Of a DNA stretch of 64,000 bases, positions 1 to 7,465 are shown piece by piece. The position numbers were made by a program, and so were the translations under genes. The stretch comes from Achromobacter sp. Root83 (GTDB lineage Bacteria; Pseudomonadota; Gammaproteobacteria; Burkholderiales; Burkholderiaceae_B). Location: NCBI RefSeq assembly GCF_001428845.1, contig NZ_LMIU01000023.1, positions 310,001 to 374,000 of the forward strand, written 5' to 3'. The notes beneath the pieces were generated by a model, which was given only the letters and a program-made list of their open reading frames with translations, was not told where the DNA came from and searched no databases. How positions within the stretch are numbered: the first letter of the stretch is position 1; each line of letters starts with the position of its first letter.

Positions 1-122
1 GAATCGTGGAGCAGGACGATGGGCACGCCCGCCGCATCGGACGCGGCGGGCACCCACCGCCGTGCGAATAGCCGGCCGCCTTCGGCGGGAACGAGAATAT
101 CTTGGGATACGACGGACGACAT
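1..122 (-). CDS. alpha/beta fold hydrolase, N-terminal fragment (cut by window edge)
   Basis: Reading the minus strand from the ATG at 122 gives about 40 residues that run off the window without a stop. They begin MSSVVSQDILVPAEGGRLFA and reach VPIVLLHDS. A short beta-hairpin entry (GGRLFARRW) followed by a hydrophobic strand ending in HD(S) is how alpha/beta hydrolases of the proline-iminopeptidase/esterase type start, the HD/HG after the strand being the oxyanion-hole region. The nucleophile elbow and catalytic His lie outside the window, so the substrate cannot be guessed. A GAGAGAA stretch just upstream of the ATG could be its ribosome binding site. The family call is an inference from a short fragment. 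Confidence 0.6.
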   Translation of the reverse strand, partial: MSSVVSQDILVPAEGGRLFARRWVPAASDAAGVPIVLLHD

Positions 123-462
123 CACGGGTTCTCTCGGAAATGGGTGACGCGGGACGCCTGGGGAAGGCGCCTTGTCTGGCGCTTGCTGCCCGGCAGGCAG
201 ACCGAAATAGTAGCGTAGGCGTCGCGGCTTCGGCCGGCGCCGTGCCTGCGCGCCCGCTTTCGTTCGGACCGGTCTGATGCGCATCGCCCACGTATCCAAC
301 CCGTGACGTTGCGAATGCAATTGCTACGGCCCGCGGGCGCGCGCGGCGTGAAGTACATGATTTGTCGCATTGAGCGCCGCGCGCGCGTGCCGCTTGCCTT
401 GTGATCCGCCGCTACGCGCCGCTACGATGACCGCACGCATTTTCAGCATCAGGAGAGAAACC
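123..462. other. intergenic region between divergent genes, no gene seen
   Basis: About 340 bases separate the minus-strand hydrolase start at 122 from the plus-strand DUF2501 start at 463. Open frames here have no recognisable protein content. The region must carry both promoters; no clear -35/-10 pair or operator palindrome stands out. The only firm signal is AGGAGAG at 451-457, the ribosome binding site of the next gene. Confidence 0.5.
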
Positions 463-924
463 ATGAAAATCAATGCCCGTCATGCCGCCAGTGCGGCCGT
501 CCTTGTCTTGACGCAGTGCTTCGCGGTTGCCGCGCACGCGCAATTGCTGGACGCGGTGAAGGGCCAGATGGGCGGCGCGAGCCAGGGCGGCGGCGCGGGC
601 AGCGCCATTCCGGGCCTAGGCGGCCTGTCCCTGTCGTCGCTGAGTCCGGCCACCGTCGGCAATGCGGCAGGCGTGCTGGAATTCTGCATGAAGAACAACT
701 ACCTGGCTGGCGGCGACGCGCAGGCGATCAAGGACAAGCTGATGGGCAAGGTGTCCGGCGAACCGGCCAAGGCGAAATCCGACTCGGGATACCTGGCGGG
801 CGTGCAGGGCATGCTCAATGGCAGCGACGGCAAGTCGGTCGACCTGAGCGGCGGCGGACTGAAGGAAGAAATCACCCGCAAGGCGTGCGATCAGGTCCTG
901 AAGCACGGCAAGTCGCTCTTGTAA
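463..924 (+). CDS. DUF2501 family exported protein (YjjA-like)
   Basis: A 153-residue protein with a Sec signal peptide (basic MKINARH start, hydrophobic core, AHAQ cleavage region near residue 24). The mature part has a Gly/Ser-rich segment followed by a helical region (GNAAGVLEFCMKNNYL, KDKLMGKV) and ends KACDQVLKHGKSLL, the pattern of the DUF2501 family typified by E. coli YjjA. Two cysteines, in EFCMKNN and KACDQ, could form a periplasmic disulfide. The ATG at 463 is preferred over in-frame starts further upstream because AGGAGAG sits six bases before it and the signal peptide starts there. Function in the family is unknown. It converges on nhaR with a 26-base gap. Confidence 0.8.
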   Translation: MKINARHAASAAVLVLTQCFAVAAHAQLLDAVKGQMGGASQGGGAGSAIPGLGGLSLSSLSPATVGNAAGVLEFCMKNNYLAGGDAQAIKDKLMGKVSGEPAKAKSDSGYLAGVQGMLNGSDGKSVDLSGGGLKEEITRKACDQVLKHGKSLL

Positions 925-950
925 GCGTCTTGCGCGCTCGCTGGCAGGCG

Positions 951-1886
951 TCACCCCGTGGCCTGGCGGCGTGCCGTCCGCCGCGCCGGACTGAAGATGT
1001 CTTCCCGGGCCGCCCTGCTCAGCGCCAGCACCGCCGGATGTTGCAGCCGCTGGTCGGTGGTGATGGCATAGAACTGTTCCTTTACCGACTCGGCGGCGCC
1101 GATGGCGCGCACCCGGTACTGCTTGCACAGATAGGCCGCGGTGGCCGTGGGTGCGACGAAGAGTCCGGTTCCGGTCTGGCCGAAGGAATTCATCAGCGCG
1201 CTGTCGTCGAATTCGCCGACGATGCGCGGGCGGACATCGTGTTCGTCGAACCACTGCAGCAGCCGCGGCCGGATCGCGGCGTCTTCTCCTGGCAGCAGGA
1301 AGGGCGCCTCGTCGAGCAGCGCGGGAAAGCGCTTGGGCAGGCGGTCGAGCAATAGCGGCGATCCAAAAAAAGTCAGGCCGCATTCGCCGAGCAGATGGCT
1401 GAATCCCCGGACATTCAGGTTGTGAGGCATGGGGCGGTCGGCGATCACCATGTCGAAGCGGTGCACGGCCAGGTCCGCGAGCAGAAAGGGAAGCCGCCCC
1501 TCGCGGCAGATCAGACGCACGTCTTCGGCCAGTTCGAGCGCGGGCTCGATCATCCGGTACACCATGGCCTTCGGCATGCCTTCGGCCACGCCGACCTTGA
1601 AATCCAGGGCCCGCCGGGCGGGACGCTCGCGCAGGTCGTCCAGCAGTTCGTCGCCCAGGGTGTAGATGCGGTCCGCGTAGAGCAATGCGTGGCGGCCGAC
1701 GTCGGTGAGCTCCAGGCCGCGGCCCACGCGCCGGAAGAGCTCGGTGCCCAGGGCGGCTTCCAGTTCCTGCAGTTGGCCACTGATGGACTGGGGCGTGCGC
1801 TGCAATTGCTGTGCCGCGCGGGCGATGCTGCCGGCCTTGGCGACCATCCAGAAATAGCGCAGATGCTTGTAGTTGAGAGTGACCAT
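951..1886 (-). CDS. nhaR: LysR-type regulator, NhaR-like
   Basis: A 311-residue LysR regulator. The N-terminal winged helix (LNYKHLRYFWMVAKAGSIARAA, then PQSISGQLQELE) and several effector-domain blocks (GLELTDVG, VGVAEGMPKAMV, GECGLTFFGSP, IVGEFDDSALMNSFG, GLFVAPT) follow enterobacterial NhaR closely, well beyond generic LysR similarity. NhaR activates the sodium/proton antiporter gene nhaA in response to Na+ and also controls other envelope genes. Here no nhaA is in view. The gene is divergent from a TerC membrane protein across 146 bases, so the TerC run is the natural local target (inference). The start at 1886 fits the family N-terminus. Confidence 0.8.
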   Translation of the reverse strand: MVTLNYKHLRYFWMVAKAGSIARAAQQLQRTPQSISGQLQELEAALGTELFRRVGRGLELTDVGRHALLYADRIYTLGDELLDDLRERPARRALDFKVGVAEGMPKAMVYRMIEPALELAEDVRLICREGRLPFLLADLAVHRFDMVIADRPMPHNLNVRGFSHLLGECGLTFFGSPLLLDRLPKRFPALLDEAPFLLPGEDAAIRPRLLQWFDEHDVRPRIVGEFDDSALMNSFGQTGTGLFVAPTATAAYLCKQYRVRAIGAAESVKEQFYAITTDQRLQHPAVLALSRAAREDIFSPARRTARRQATG

Positions 1887-2032
1887 GGCTGATCAATCCA
1901 AAAAACCTGACTATCGCTTCATCATAGGCGAATTGTTCGAGGAATTAAGCTGATCTAGACTGGTTTCGTGCAGGTTCCCAGCATCACGGGCCGTCGCGCG
2001 GCGGGCATGGGCGCGATGGCGGGAGGCGCCAG
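1887..2032. promoter_or_regulatory. divergent promoter region between nhaR and the terC operon
   Basis: This 146-base gap contains an AT-richer stretch (about 1893-1965) in otherwise GC-rich DNA. LysR regulators typically bind a T-N11-A box in such a gap and control both themselves and the divergent gene. No single palindrome can be assigned by eye. GGGAGG at 2021-2026 is the terC ribosome binding site. I looked for a Mn-sensing yybP-ykoY riboswitch, often found ahead of terC/alx genes, and did not see one. Confidence 0.4.
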
Positions 2033-3043
2033 ATGAACCAGGTCGAGACCTTTGCCACGCTGCCGATGTGGGCGGGGTTCGTGGCTTTCGTGCTGGCCGT
2101 GCTGGCGCTGGATCTGTATGCGCTGGGCGGGCGCCGCGCGCACCGCGTGTCGTCGCGGGAGGCGCTGGGCTGGGTATTTGCCTGGGGTGCGCTGGCCACC
2201 TTGTTCGGCATCCTGATGTGGTGGTTCCTGGATGCCAACCTGGGCCGCGCCGTCGCGCATCAAAAGGTGCTGGAGTTCTATACCGGCTACCTGATCGAAC
2301 TGTCGCTGTCCGTGGACAACATGTTCGTGTTTTCATTGATCTTCGGCTACTTCGCGGTGCCCCTGGAGCTGCAGCGCCGCGTGCTGTTATACGGCGTGCT
2401 GGGCGCCATCGTGATGCGCGTGGGCATGATCCTGGCCGGCGTCTGGCTGCTGTCGAAGTTCGTGTGGCTGTTCTACGTGTTCGGCGTGTTCCTGGTGTTC
2501 ACCGGGATCAGGATGCTGTTCACCGCGGGCCGCCAGCCCGATATCGCGCGCAATCCGCTGGTCCGCTTCCTGCGGTCCACCATGCGGATCACCAAGGACT
2601 ATCACGGGCAGTCGTTCTTTGTCCGCATCGGCGGGCTGCGGTATGCGACGCCCATGTTCGTCGTGCTGCTGGTGATCGAGGCGACCGACGTGGTGTTCGC
2701 CGTGGACAGCATCCCCGCCATCTTTGCGGTCACGACCGATCCGTTTATCGTATTCACTTCCAACATCTTCGCCATCATGGGCCTGCGGGCGCTGTACTTC
2801 CTGCTGGCCGGCATGGTGGCGCGGTTTCACTATCTCAAGTATGGCCTGGCTTCGGTGCTCGTGGTCATCGGCGGCAAGATGCTGGCCGCGCCGTGGGTCC
2901 ATGTCCCGGTGCACTGGTCGCTGGGGGTGGTGGGGCTGATTCTGCTTGCGTCGGTCGGCGCCAGTTGGGTGCTGCCCGGAAGGGCCGCGGAGAACGCCGC
3001 GCGTCCCAAGGTCAAAAAGTCACAAACCGGAGGTCTGCCATGA
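2033..3043 (+). CDS. TerC family integral membrane protein (Alx-type)
   Basis: A 336-residue polytopic inner-membrane protein with about nine hydrophobic helices. It carries the two family signatures: SLSVDNMFVFSLIFGYF in the first half and EATDVVFAVDSIPAIFAVT in the second, whose acidic residues in membrane helices are implicated in metal (Mn2+) handling. TerC/Alx proteins are linked to tellurite resistance, alkaline pH response and manganese export; which applies here is not shown by sequence. The start at 2033 has GGGAGG spaced six bases away. It overlaps the following universal stress gene by four bases (ATGA at 3040-3043), so the two are translationally coupled. Confidence 0.85.
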   Translation: MNQVETFATLPMWAGFVAFVLAVLALDLYALGGRRAHRVSSREALGWVFAWGALATLFGILMWWFLDANLGRAVAHQKVLEFYTGYLIELSLSVDNMFVFSLIFGYFAVPLELQRRVLLYGVLGAIVMRVGMILAGVWLLSKFVWLFYVFGVFLVFTGIRMLFTAGRQPDIARNPLVRFLRSTMRITKDYHGQSFFVRIGGLRYATPMFVVLLVIEATDVVFAVDSIPAIFAVTTDPFIVFTSNIFAIMGLRALYFLLAGMVARFHYLKYGLASVLVVIGGKMLAAPWVHVPVHWSLGVVGLILLASVGASWVLPGRAAENAARPKVKKSQTGGLP

Positions 3044-3459
3044 ACACGATCATTCTTGCCACCGATGGGTCGGAATACAGCAACAAGGCGGCCCGCTATC
3101 TGGTGGAGAGTCCTTTGCTGAACCGCGATTTCGTGGTGCACGTGGTGCATTGCGAACCCGATGTGGGCGGGGACGTGAAGTCCTTCATCGGCAAGACGGA
3201 CATCGACGCCTGGCATCACGAAGAGAGCGGCAAGGCGATGAAGTCGGTGGTGGACATCCTGACGGCGGGCAGTGTCGGGTTCGAATGCCACGAGCTTGTC
3301 GGCTTCACGCCCGAGAAGATCATCGAATACGCGAAACAGGCGGGGGCGTCGGCGATCGTGATCGGATCGCACCATCACAGCTCGCTGCTGAATGCCATCA
3401 GGGGGTCGGTGAGCGGACGGATTCTTGCGCATTCCCCCTGCCCCGTGCTGCTGGTCTAG
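3040..3459 (+). CDS. universal stress protein, UspA family
   Basis: A 139-residue single-domain Usp. It opens with the strand NTIILATDGSEYSNKAARYL, holding the D of the ATP-binding site, and ends IVIGSHHHSSLLNAIRGSVS...SPCPVLLV. The usual G-x2-G-x9-G(S/T) loop is partly degenerate: the second glycine is a histidine (GSHH), while the later GS is kept, so nucleotide binding may be weakened (inference). AACCGGAGG lies just ahead of the ATG at 3040. The four-base overlap with terC places it in the same transcript and suggests a joint stress role. Confidence 0.85.
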   Translation: MNTIILATDGSEYSNKAARYLVESPLLNRDFVVHVVHCEPDVGGDVKSFIGKTDIDAWHHEESGKAMKSVVDILTAGSVGFECHELVGFTPEKIIEYAKQAGASAIVIGSHHHSSLLNAIRGSVSGRILAHSPCPVLLV

Positions 3460-3532
3460 CGGCGGGCTGGCGGATGGCATGGGAACGGGGGATGGTATCT
3501 TCTGCACATCTTTCCGCTACCCGCATCCGACC

Positions 3533-4309
3533 ATGTCCGACGTTACCGTGCCCGCCGATCCGCCGTTTTCCGATGAATCGGCGGGCGTGCACAGACCTTT
3601 CATCCAGAACGCCGGCACGCGCCGCACCCTGCATTTCACGCAGAAGGAGATCCAGAGCAGCATGTCCGTGCTCAACCCGGATGCGCTGGAGATCGAATAC
3701 ACGCGCATGATGATGGGCTTCGTGCTGTTCAAGCCCGAGCCCGCGCATATCCTGATGGTGGGCCTGGGCGGAGGCTCGCTGCCCAAGTTCTGCCATCGCT
3801 ATCTGATGGGCGCGGAGATTTCGGTGGTCGAGATCGATCCGGCCGTCATCGCGCTGCGCGAAGCCTTCATGGTGCCGCGCGACAGCGCGCGCTTTCGCGT
3901 GATCCAGGCGGACGCGGCCGACCACCTGCGCGGCCTGTCGGAGCATGCCGACGTGATCTTTCTGGATGGGTTTGGCGTGGGCGGCATACCGGGTGCGCTC
4001 TGTTCGGCGGATTTTTACGCCGACTGCCATCGCGCCCTGCGCGACGATGGGATCCTGGTGATCAATTTCCACGTGAATCATCCGAAGCACCACGAATACC
4101 TGGACCGCGTGCGCGCGTCGTTCGGTTCGTCGATGTTCGAAGTGGTCGACGACGACATGACCAACAGCATCGTTTTCGCCTGCAAGGGCAGGCTGCTGGA
4201 CGACCCGGCCGCGGCGGAGCTCAAGCGGCCGGCGTCCATCCCGAAGGACGCCTGGCGCCAGTTGATGCCGACCTTGCGCGTCATCGGCGCGACGCTCGAG
4301 CTCAGGTAA
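3533..4309 (+). CDS. spermidine synthase-like (aminopropyltransferase fold) protein
   Basis: A 258-residue Rossmann-fold protein of the SpeE-like family. Residues 76-84 (VGLGGGSLP) are the nucleotide-binding loop, 98-102 (VVEID) carry the acidic residue that binds the donor ribose, and LDGFG at 144-148 occupies the place of the catalytic Asp region. The front segment LHFTQKEIQSSM resembles the start of the spermidine synthase catalytic domain. The family includes true aminopropyltransferases and many short homologues with unknown substrates; the DGF motif differs from the usual D-[ST]-[TS]-D-P, so I do not claim spermidine synthesis. The ATG at 3533 begins 73 bases after the usp stop; a longer in-frame extension lacks family content. 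Confidence 0.7.
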   Translation: MSDVTVPADPPFSDESAGVHRPFIQNAGTRRTLHFTQKEIQSSMSVLNPDALEIEYTRMMMGFVLFKPEPAHILMVGLGGGSLPKFCHRYLMGAEISVVEIDPAVIALREAFMVPRDSARFRVIQADAADHLRGLSEHADVIFLDGFGVGGIPGALCSADFYADCHRALRDDGILVINFHVNHPKHHEYLDRVRASFGSSMFEVVDDDMTNSIVFACKGRLLDDPAAAELKRPASIPKDAWRQLMPTLRVIGATLELR

Positions 4310-4344
4310 GGCGGGGTCCGGGCGCCGTGTGGCGTGACCGCGCG

Positions 4345-5709
4345 CTAGGCCGGTTCGCTCAGCATGATCGACAGCAGTTCGCGGGTGGCGCGGGACAAGT
4401 CGCCGGGCGCCATGGCGTTTGGCTTCGCGCCCAGGGCATGCACCACTGACGACATGGCCTGCGCGACAGCCCTGTCATCCAGCGCCGCCTGCGCCTGCCC
4501 GGCCGTGTCGCCCGGCGCCCTCTGGTTCTGCCCGGCACTGTCTTGAAGCACGGGAGGCGGCGCGAGCTGCTTCTTGGCCGTCCTGATCAGGTCCGCCACC
4601 GGGTCCGCCTTGCCGCGCGCGTTGGCCCGGTCCGTCATTGCCGTCGCCAGGCTTTTGCCGCCGCCTCGCGTCTTGAGGCCGCTTTGCTCGCTGGCGGCCT
4701 CCCAGGCGCTGCGTTGCGCGGCGTAGGCCGTGATCAGCGCGAAACGGTCCGCGTCGATGAGCAATGGCGACTCGGCGACCGCGATCAGCAGGGACTGGTA
4801 GGCGGCGTGCGCCGCCGCCGCGTTGTTGCCGATCAGGGCCGCCGACACGTCTTTCCACAGGTGATGAAACGGCAGCGCCGTGGCGGCGGTGAACATGTCC
4901 GCGCCCAGCGTGGTGCGCTGTTCGAATGCCATGACGAGGTAGTCGACGTCGTCCACTGCTTCCAGTTGGCCGGACGCGCCCTTGCGGTGCAGCACGCCGT
5001 CGACAAGCTGCAGTTCGGACAGCTTGTCCTGGGAGTCCGCGCCGGCCAGCACGCGATACCCGCTGCGGCGCAGCGCGTCGCCGTCGAAAACGCCGAAGCG
5101 CACGCTGACGCCGTCGGTGCCGAACAGCTTGGCCAGCGGCTTGAGCAGGCTTTCGCCGGTCTTGACGATGACGCCGCCGGCCGGGCCGCCCAGCATGGTG
5201 ACGGCCGTGGCGACAAAGTCCAGAATGCCGCGGCTCAGGCTGCTGTCGGCGAAGCGGCACAGGGCGGCGTACATCTCCAGCCCGTCGCTGTTGAATGGAA
5301 CGTTGCGGGCGACGTAGACGTCGCGAAAGACCACGCGGCTTGCGCCGGCCTGCGGCGCGGAGGCGCCCAAGGCCTGCTGGATCAGGTCATAGCCCACGAT
5401 GTATGGGATCTCGCGCTTGGCGCCCGCCACGCCATAGCGCAGGAAGAAGGTGCAGAGCGGCAGGAATTCGCTGAGATAGTTGCCCGCCTGGCTCAGCCGC
5501 ATCTCCACCACCCGGACGCTGAAGTAGCACTGGCCGGGCACGAAGGCGGCGCCATCCAGGCCTGCCAGCGCCTGGCCGCCGCCGGGAGGCGCCTCGATCT
5601 CCGCGTAGTAATTGCGTCCCGCGGGCACGGTGGGCAGCAAGGCGCCGGCGCCGTCGCCGGTGGTGGCCTTGATGCCGATGCCCTTCAGCATGCCGAAGAG
5701 GGATTCCAT
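4345..5709 (-). CDS. protein of unknown function, last gene of the CHAT/peptidase operon
   Basis: A 454-residue protein I do not recognise. There is no signal peptide. The N-terminal half is mixed alpha/beta (YYAEIEAPPGGGQ, GQCYFSVRVVEMRLSQAGNYLSEFLPLCTFFLRYG); a hydrophobic Gly-rich stretch follows (LDFVATAVTMLGGPAGGVIVKTG). The C-terminal third is Ala/Gln-rich and looks like a flexible linker plus a short helical tail (SRATRELLSIMLSEP). The start at 5709 is chosen because AAGGAGG precedes it on the minus strand; longer in-frame starts have poor coding content. It follows the CHAT gene by 58 bases in the same direction. It could be an adaptor, a substrate of the proteases, or an effector held inactive until cleaved; all three are guesses from context. 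Confidence 0.75.
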   Translation of the reverse strand: MESLFGMLKGIGIKATTGDGAGALLPTVPAGRNYYAEIEAPPGGGQALAGLDGAAFVPGQCYFSVRVVEMRLSQAGNYLSEFLPLCTFFLRYGVAGAKREIPYIVGYDLIQQALGASAPQAGASRVVFRDVYVARNVPFNSDGLEMYAALCRFADSSLSRGILDFVATAVTMLGGPAGGVIVKTGESLLKPLAKLFGTDGVSVRFGVFDGDALRRSGYRVLAGADSQDKLSELQLVDGVLHRKGASGQLEAVDDVDYLVMAFEQRTTLGADMFTAATALPFHHLWKDVSAALIGNNAAAAHAAYQSLLIAVAESPLLIDADRFALITAYAAQRSAWEAASEQSGLKTRGGGKSLATAMTDRANARGKADPVADLIRTAKKQLAPPPVLQDSAGQNQRAPGDTAGQAQAALDDRAVAQAMSSVVHALGAKPNAMAPGDLSRATRELLSIMLSEPA

Positions 5710-5767
5710 GGCGCCTCCTTGAGAAATTTGCGGGCGAGGCCGGCCGTGGGCGCCTGCCCCGGCGGAT

Positions 5768-7429
5768 TCAGTCCCGAACGATCGCCATGGCCGACGCCCA
5801 GGTGGGGAGGTCGCCGGCGTCGCCTTGCGCGGCCTTGCAGGCGTAGCGATAGGCCTCGGCCAGCCCTTTCGGCTGGGCGGCGTCCAGATACACGTCATAG
5901 AAGCGCTCGATGTACAGGGCGCACGATTCTTCCTCGACCTGCCAGCGGAAGGCCAGCACGCCAGCCGCGCCGGCCCGCATCACTTCCAGGGCGGTGCGCA
6001 CCGATGCCCCGCTGCATGAGGACAGCACCAGCAGCTTGCATTTGCCGGCCTCCATCCACTGGCCGATGAGCCGGATCGAAAGCTGCCAGCCTTCGCCGTC
6101 TTCGCCGGGCAGCACCAGCATCGTGCTGTCGCCCAGCGAAACGGAGTGCCCGGCGAAATGGAAGATGTCGTAGTTGCCTGTTTTCAGGCGTTCTTCGATG
6201 CGTTTCTGCAACTCGGCGCCCACCAGCGCGGACTCCTGCTGGTCGCGCACGTCGTCGATGTGCAAATGCCCGGGTGCTTGCGCGGCCAGATCTCTGAGGT
6301 GCTGGCGTTCCTTGGCGACGGACCGCAGGGGACCGAACTCGGTGGCCGGCAGCGCTGGCCCGCCGTCTTCCCGCCTGAAAGACACGGTGCCGTAAACCGA
6401 ACTGGCGTCCATGAACAACAGCCGTACCGGCTGCCCCGGGGCGCGGGCGTCCTGTTCCCAGCGCAGCGCGGGCGCCGTGCCTTCCAGGTGCAGCCGCCTG
6501 GCCATGGGAAGCTCCAGGCACAGATAGCGGCCGCTGTCGGCGCCGAATTCCCGGCCCATCTCGAAGGGCAGATTGAACAGGCGCGAGACCTCCTGGCTTG
6601 CCAGGTTGAACTCGAACCGCAGATCCAGTCCCGCGAAGGCGCCGGCGCCCGGCGACACCTCTTCGTCGCGCGCGCGCTGGATCAGCTTGGCGATCGGCGC
6701 GCCCAGGCTGTGGGTGACCATCGCGCTGAAGACGTCCTCGCCCACGCCGCTCAGGTCTTTCAGCCATTGCGGCGCCTTGGTTTCGCCCGAGTAGGGGCTG
6801 AAGGTTTCAATGCGCCCCACCAGCGCGGATATCCGGTCGCGCTCTTTGTAAGGCATGTCCTGCGAGGAGTATTCGTGACGCCCCATCTGCATGCGGTAGG
6901 TGATGGAGTGTTCGCCCACCCTGATGATCAGCCGCCGCCGGCGCTTGGGCGCCAGCGGGGTCAGGCAGGTCAGGACGATGGCGACCTCGGCGCCGCTATT
7001 CGATACGTTGCTGGGATCGCTGGTCCACATGAAGACCTCGGGCCGTTCCAGCACGTAGCGCTGCACGATCTCTGGCGGGTCGACCGCCAGGACCAGCACG
7101 GGGAGGTTCGAGCGCTTCGCGATCCATTCCAGCAGTTCGACGGCGGCGGCGCCAGGCTTGCCGCGCTTGTTCGCGGACCCGAGCCGCGCATCGATGATGG
7201 CCAGCCTGGGTTCGATGGGCGGGTCGGATTGCTCCCAGCGCTCCAGCAAGGCCTTCGCGCTTTCCAGCGTGGTCCGCCGGCTCAGCCTGGCGCCCACGAA
7301 GGGCGCGATGGCGGGGTACTGCTGCACATGCCGGTGCAGTTGCGCGAGGTTCGTCGCCCAATCGTCTTCGTGCTCGTCGTTCATGCTGACCAGCAGAATC
7401 GCATTCGTGCCTGTCGCGGGCTGTTCCAT
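5768..7429 (-). CDS. CHAT-domain (caspase-like) protease with receiver-like N-terminus
   Basis: A 553-residue cytoplasmic protein. The C-terminal CHAT domain (about 320-553) has the clan CD dyad: His428 in FHFAGHS and Cys472 in VLSSCSG, each at the end of a hydrophobic strand. Upstream, FNLPFEMGRE matches the LPWE-type motif that precedes CHAT domains. The first 150 residues look like a response-regulator fold: AILLVSMND as strand one, an acidic cluster DEHEDDW, IIDARLG with Asp80 at the end of strand three, and PVLVLAVD as strand four. CHAT proteases act in bacterial conflict and regulated proteolysis, for example TPR-CHAT in type III-E CRISPR. Gaps of 36 and 58 bases to its neighbours show one operon. 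The receiver call is inference from fold pattern. Confidence 0.85.
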   Translation of the reverse strand: MEQPATGTNAILLVSMNDEHEDDWATNLAQLHRHVQQYPAIAPFVGARLSRRTTLESAKALLERWEQSDPPIEPRLAIIDARLGSANKRGKPGAAAVELLEWIAKRSNLPVLVLAVDPPEIVQRYVLERPEVFMWTSDPSNVSNSGAEVAIVLTCLTPLAPKRRRRLIIRVGEHSITYRMQMGRHEYSSQDMPYKERDRISALVGRIETFSPYSGETKAPQWLKDLSGVGEDVFSAMVTHSLGAPIAKLIQRARDEEVSPGAGAFAGLDLRFEFNLASQEVSRLFNLPFEMGREFGADSGRYLCLELPMARRLHLEGTAPALRWEQDARAPGQPVRLLFMDASSVYGTVSFRREDGGPALPATEFGPLRSVAKERQHLRDLAAQAPGHLHIDDVRDQQESALVGAELQKRIEERLKTGNYDIFHFAGHSVSLGDSTMLVLPGEDGEGWQLSIRLIGQWMEAGKCKLLVLSSCSGASVRTALEVMRAGAAGVLAFRWQVEEESCALYIERFYDVYLDAAQPKGLAEAYRYACKAAQGDAGDLPTWASAMAIVRD

Positions 7430-7465
7430 GATGCCTATCCCCCTGTTTCCATGCGCCGGGATGCG

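Noticed and set aside
616-1896. 426-codon open frame on the minus strand overlapping DUF2501 and nhaR
   Set aside because: Out of frame with both real genes; Arg/Pro/Ala-rich translation typical of GC-rich shadows.
1887-2032. yybP-ykoY manganese riboswitch ahead of terC
   Set aside because: The gap is short and the conserved loop sequences of the riboswitch were not found.
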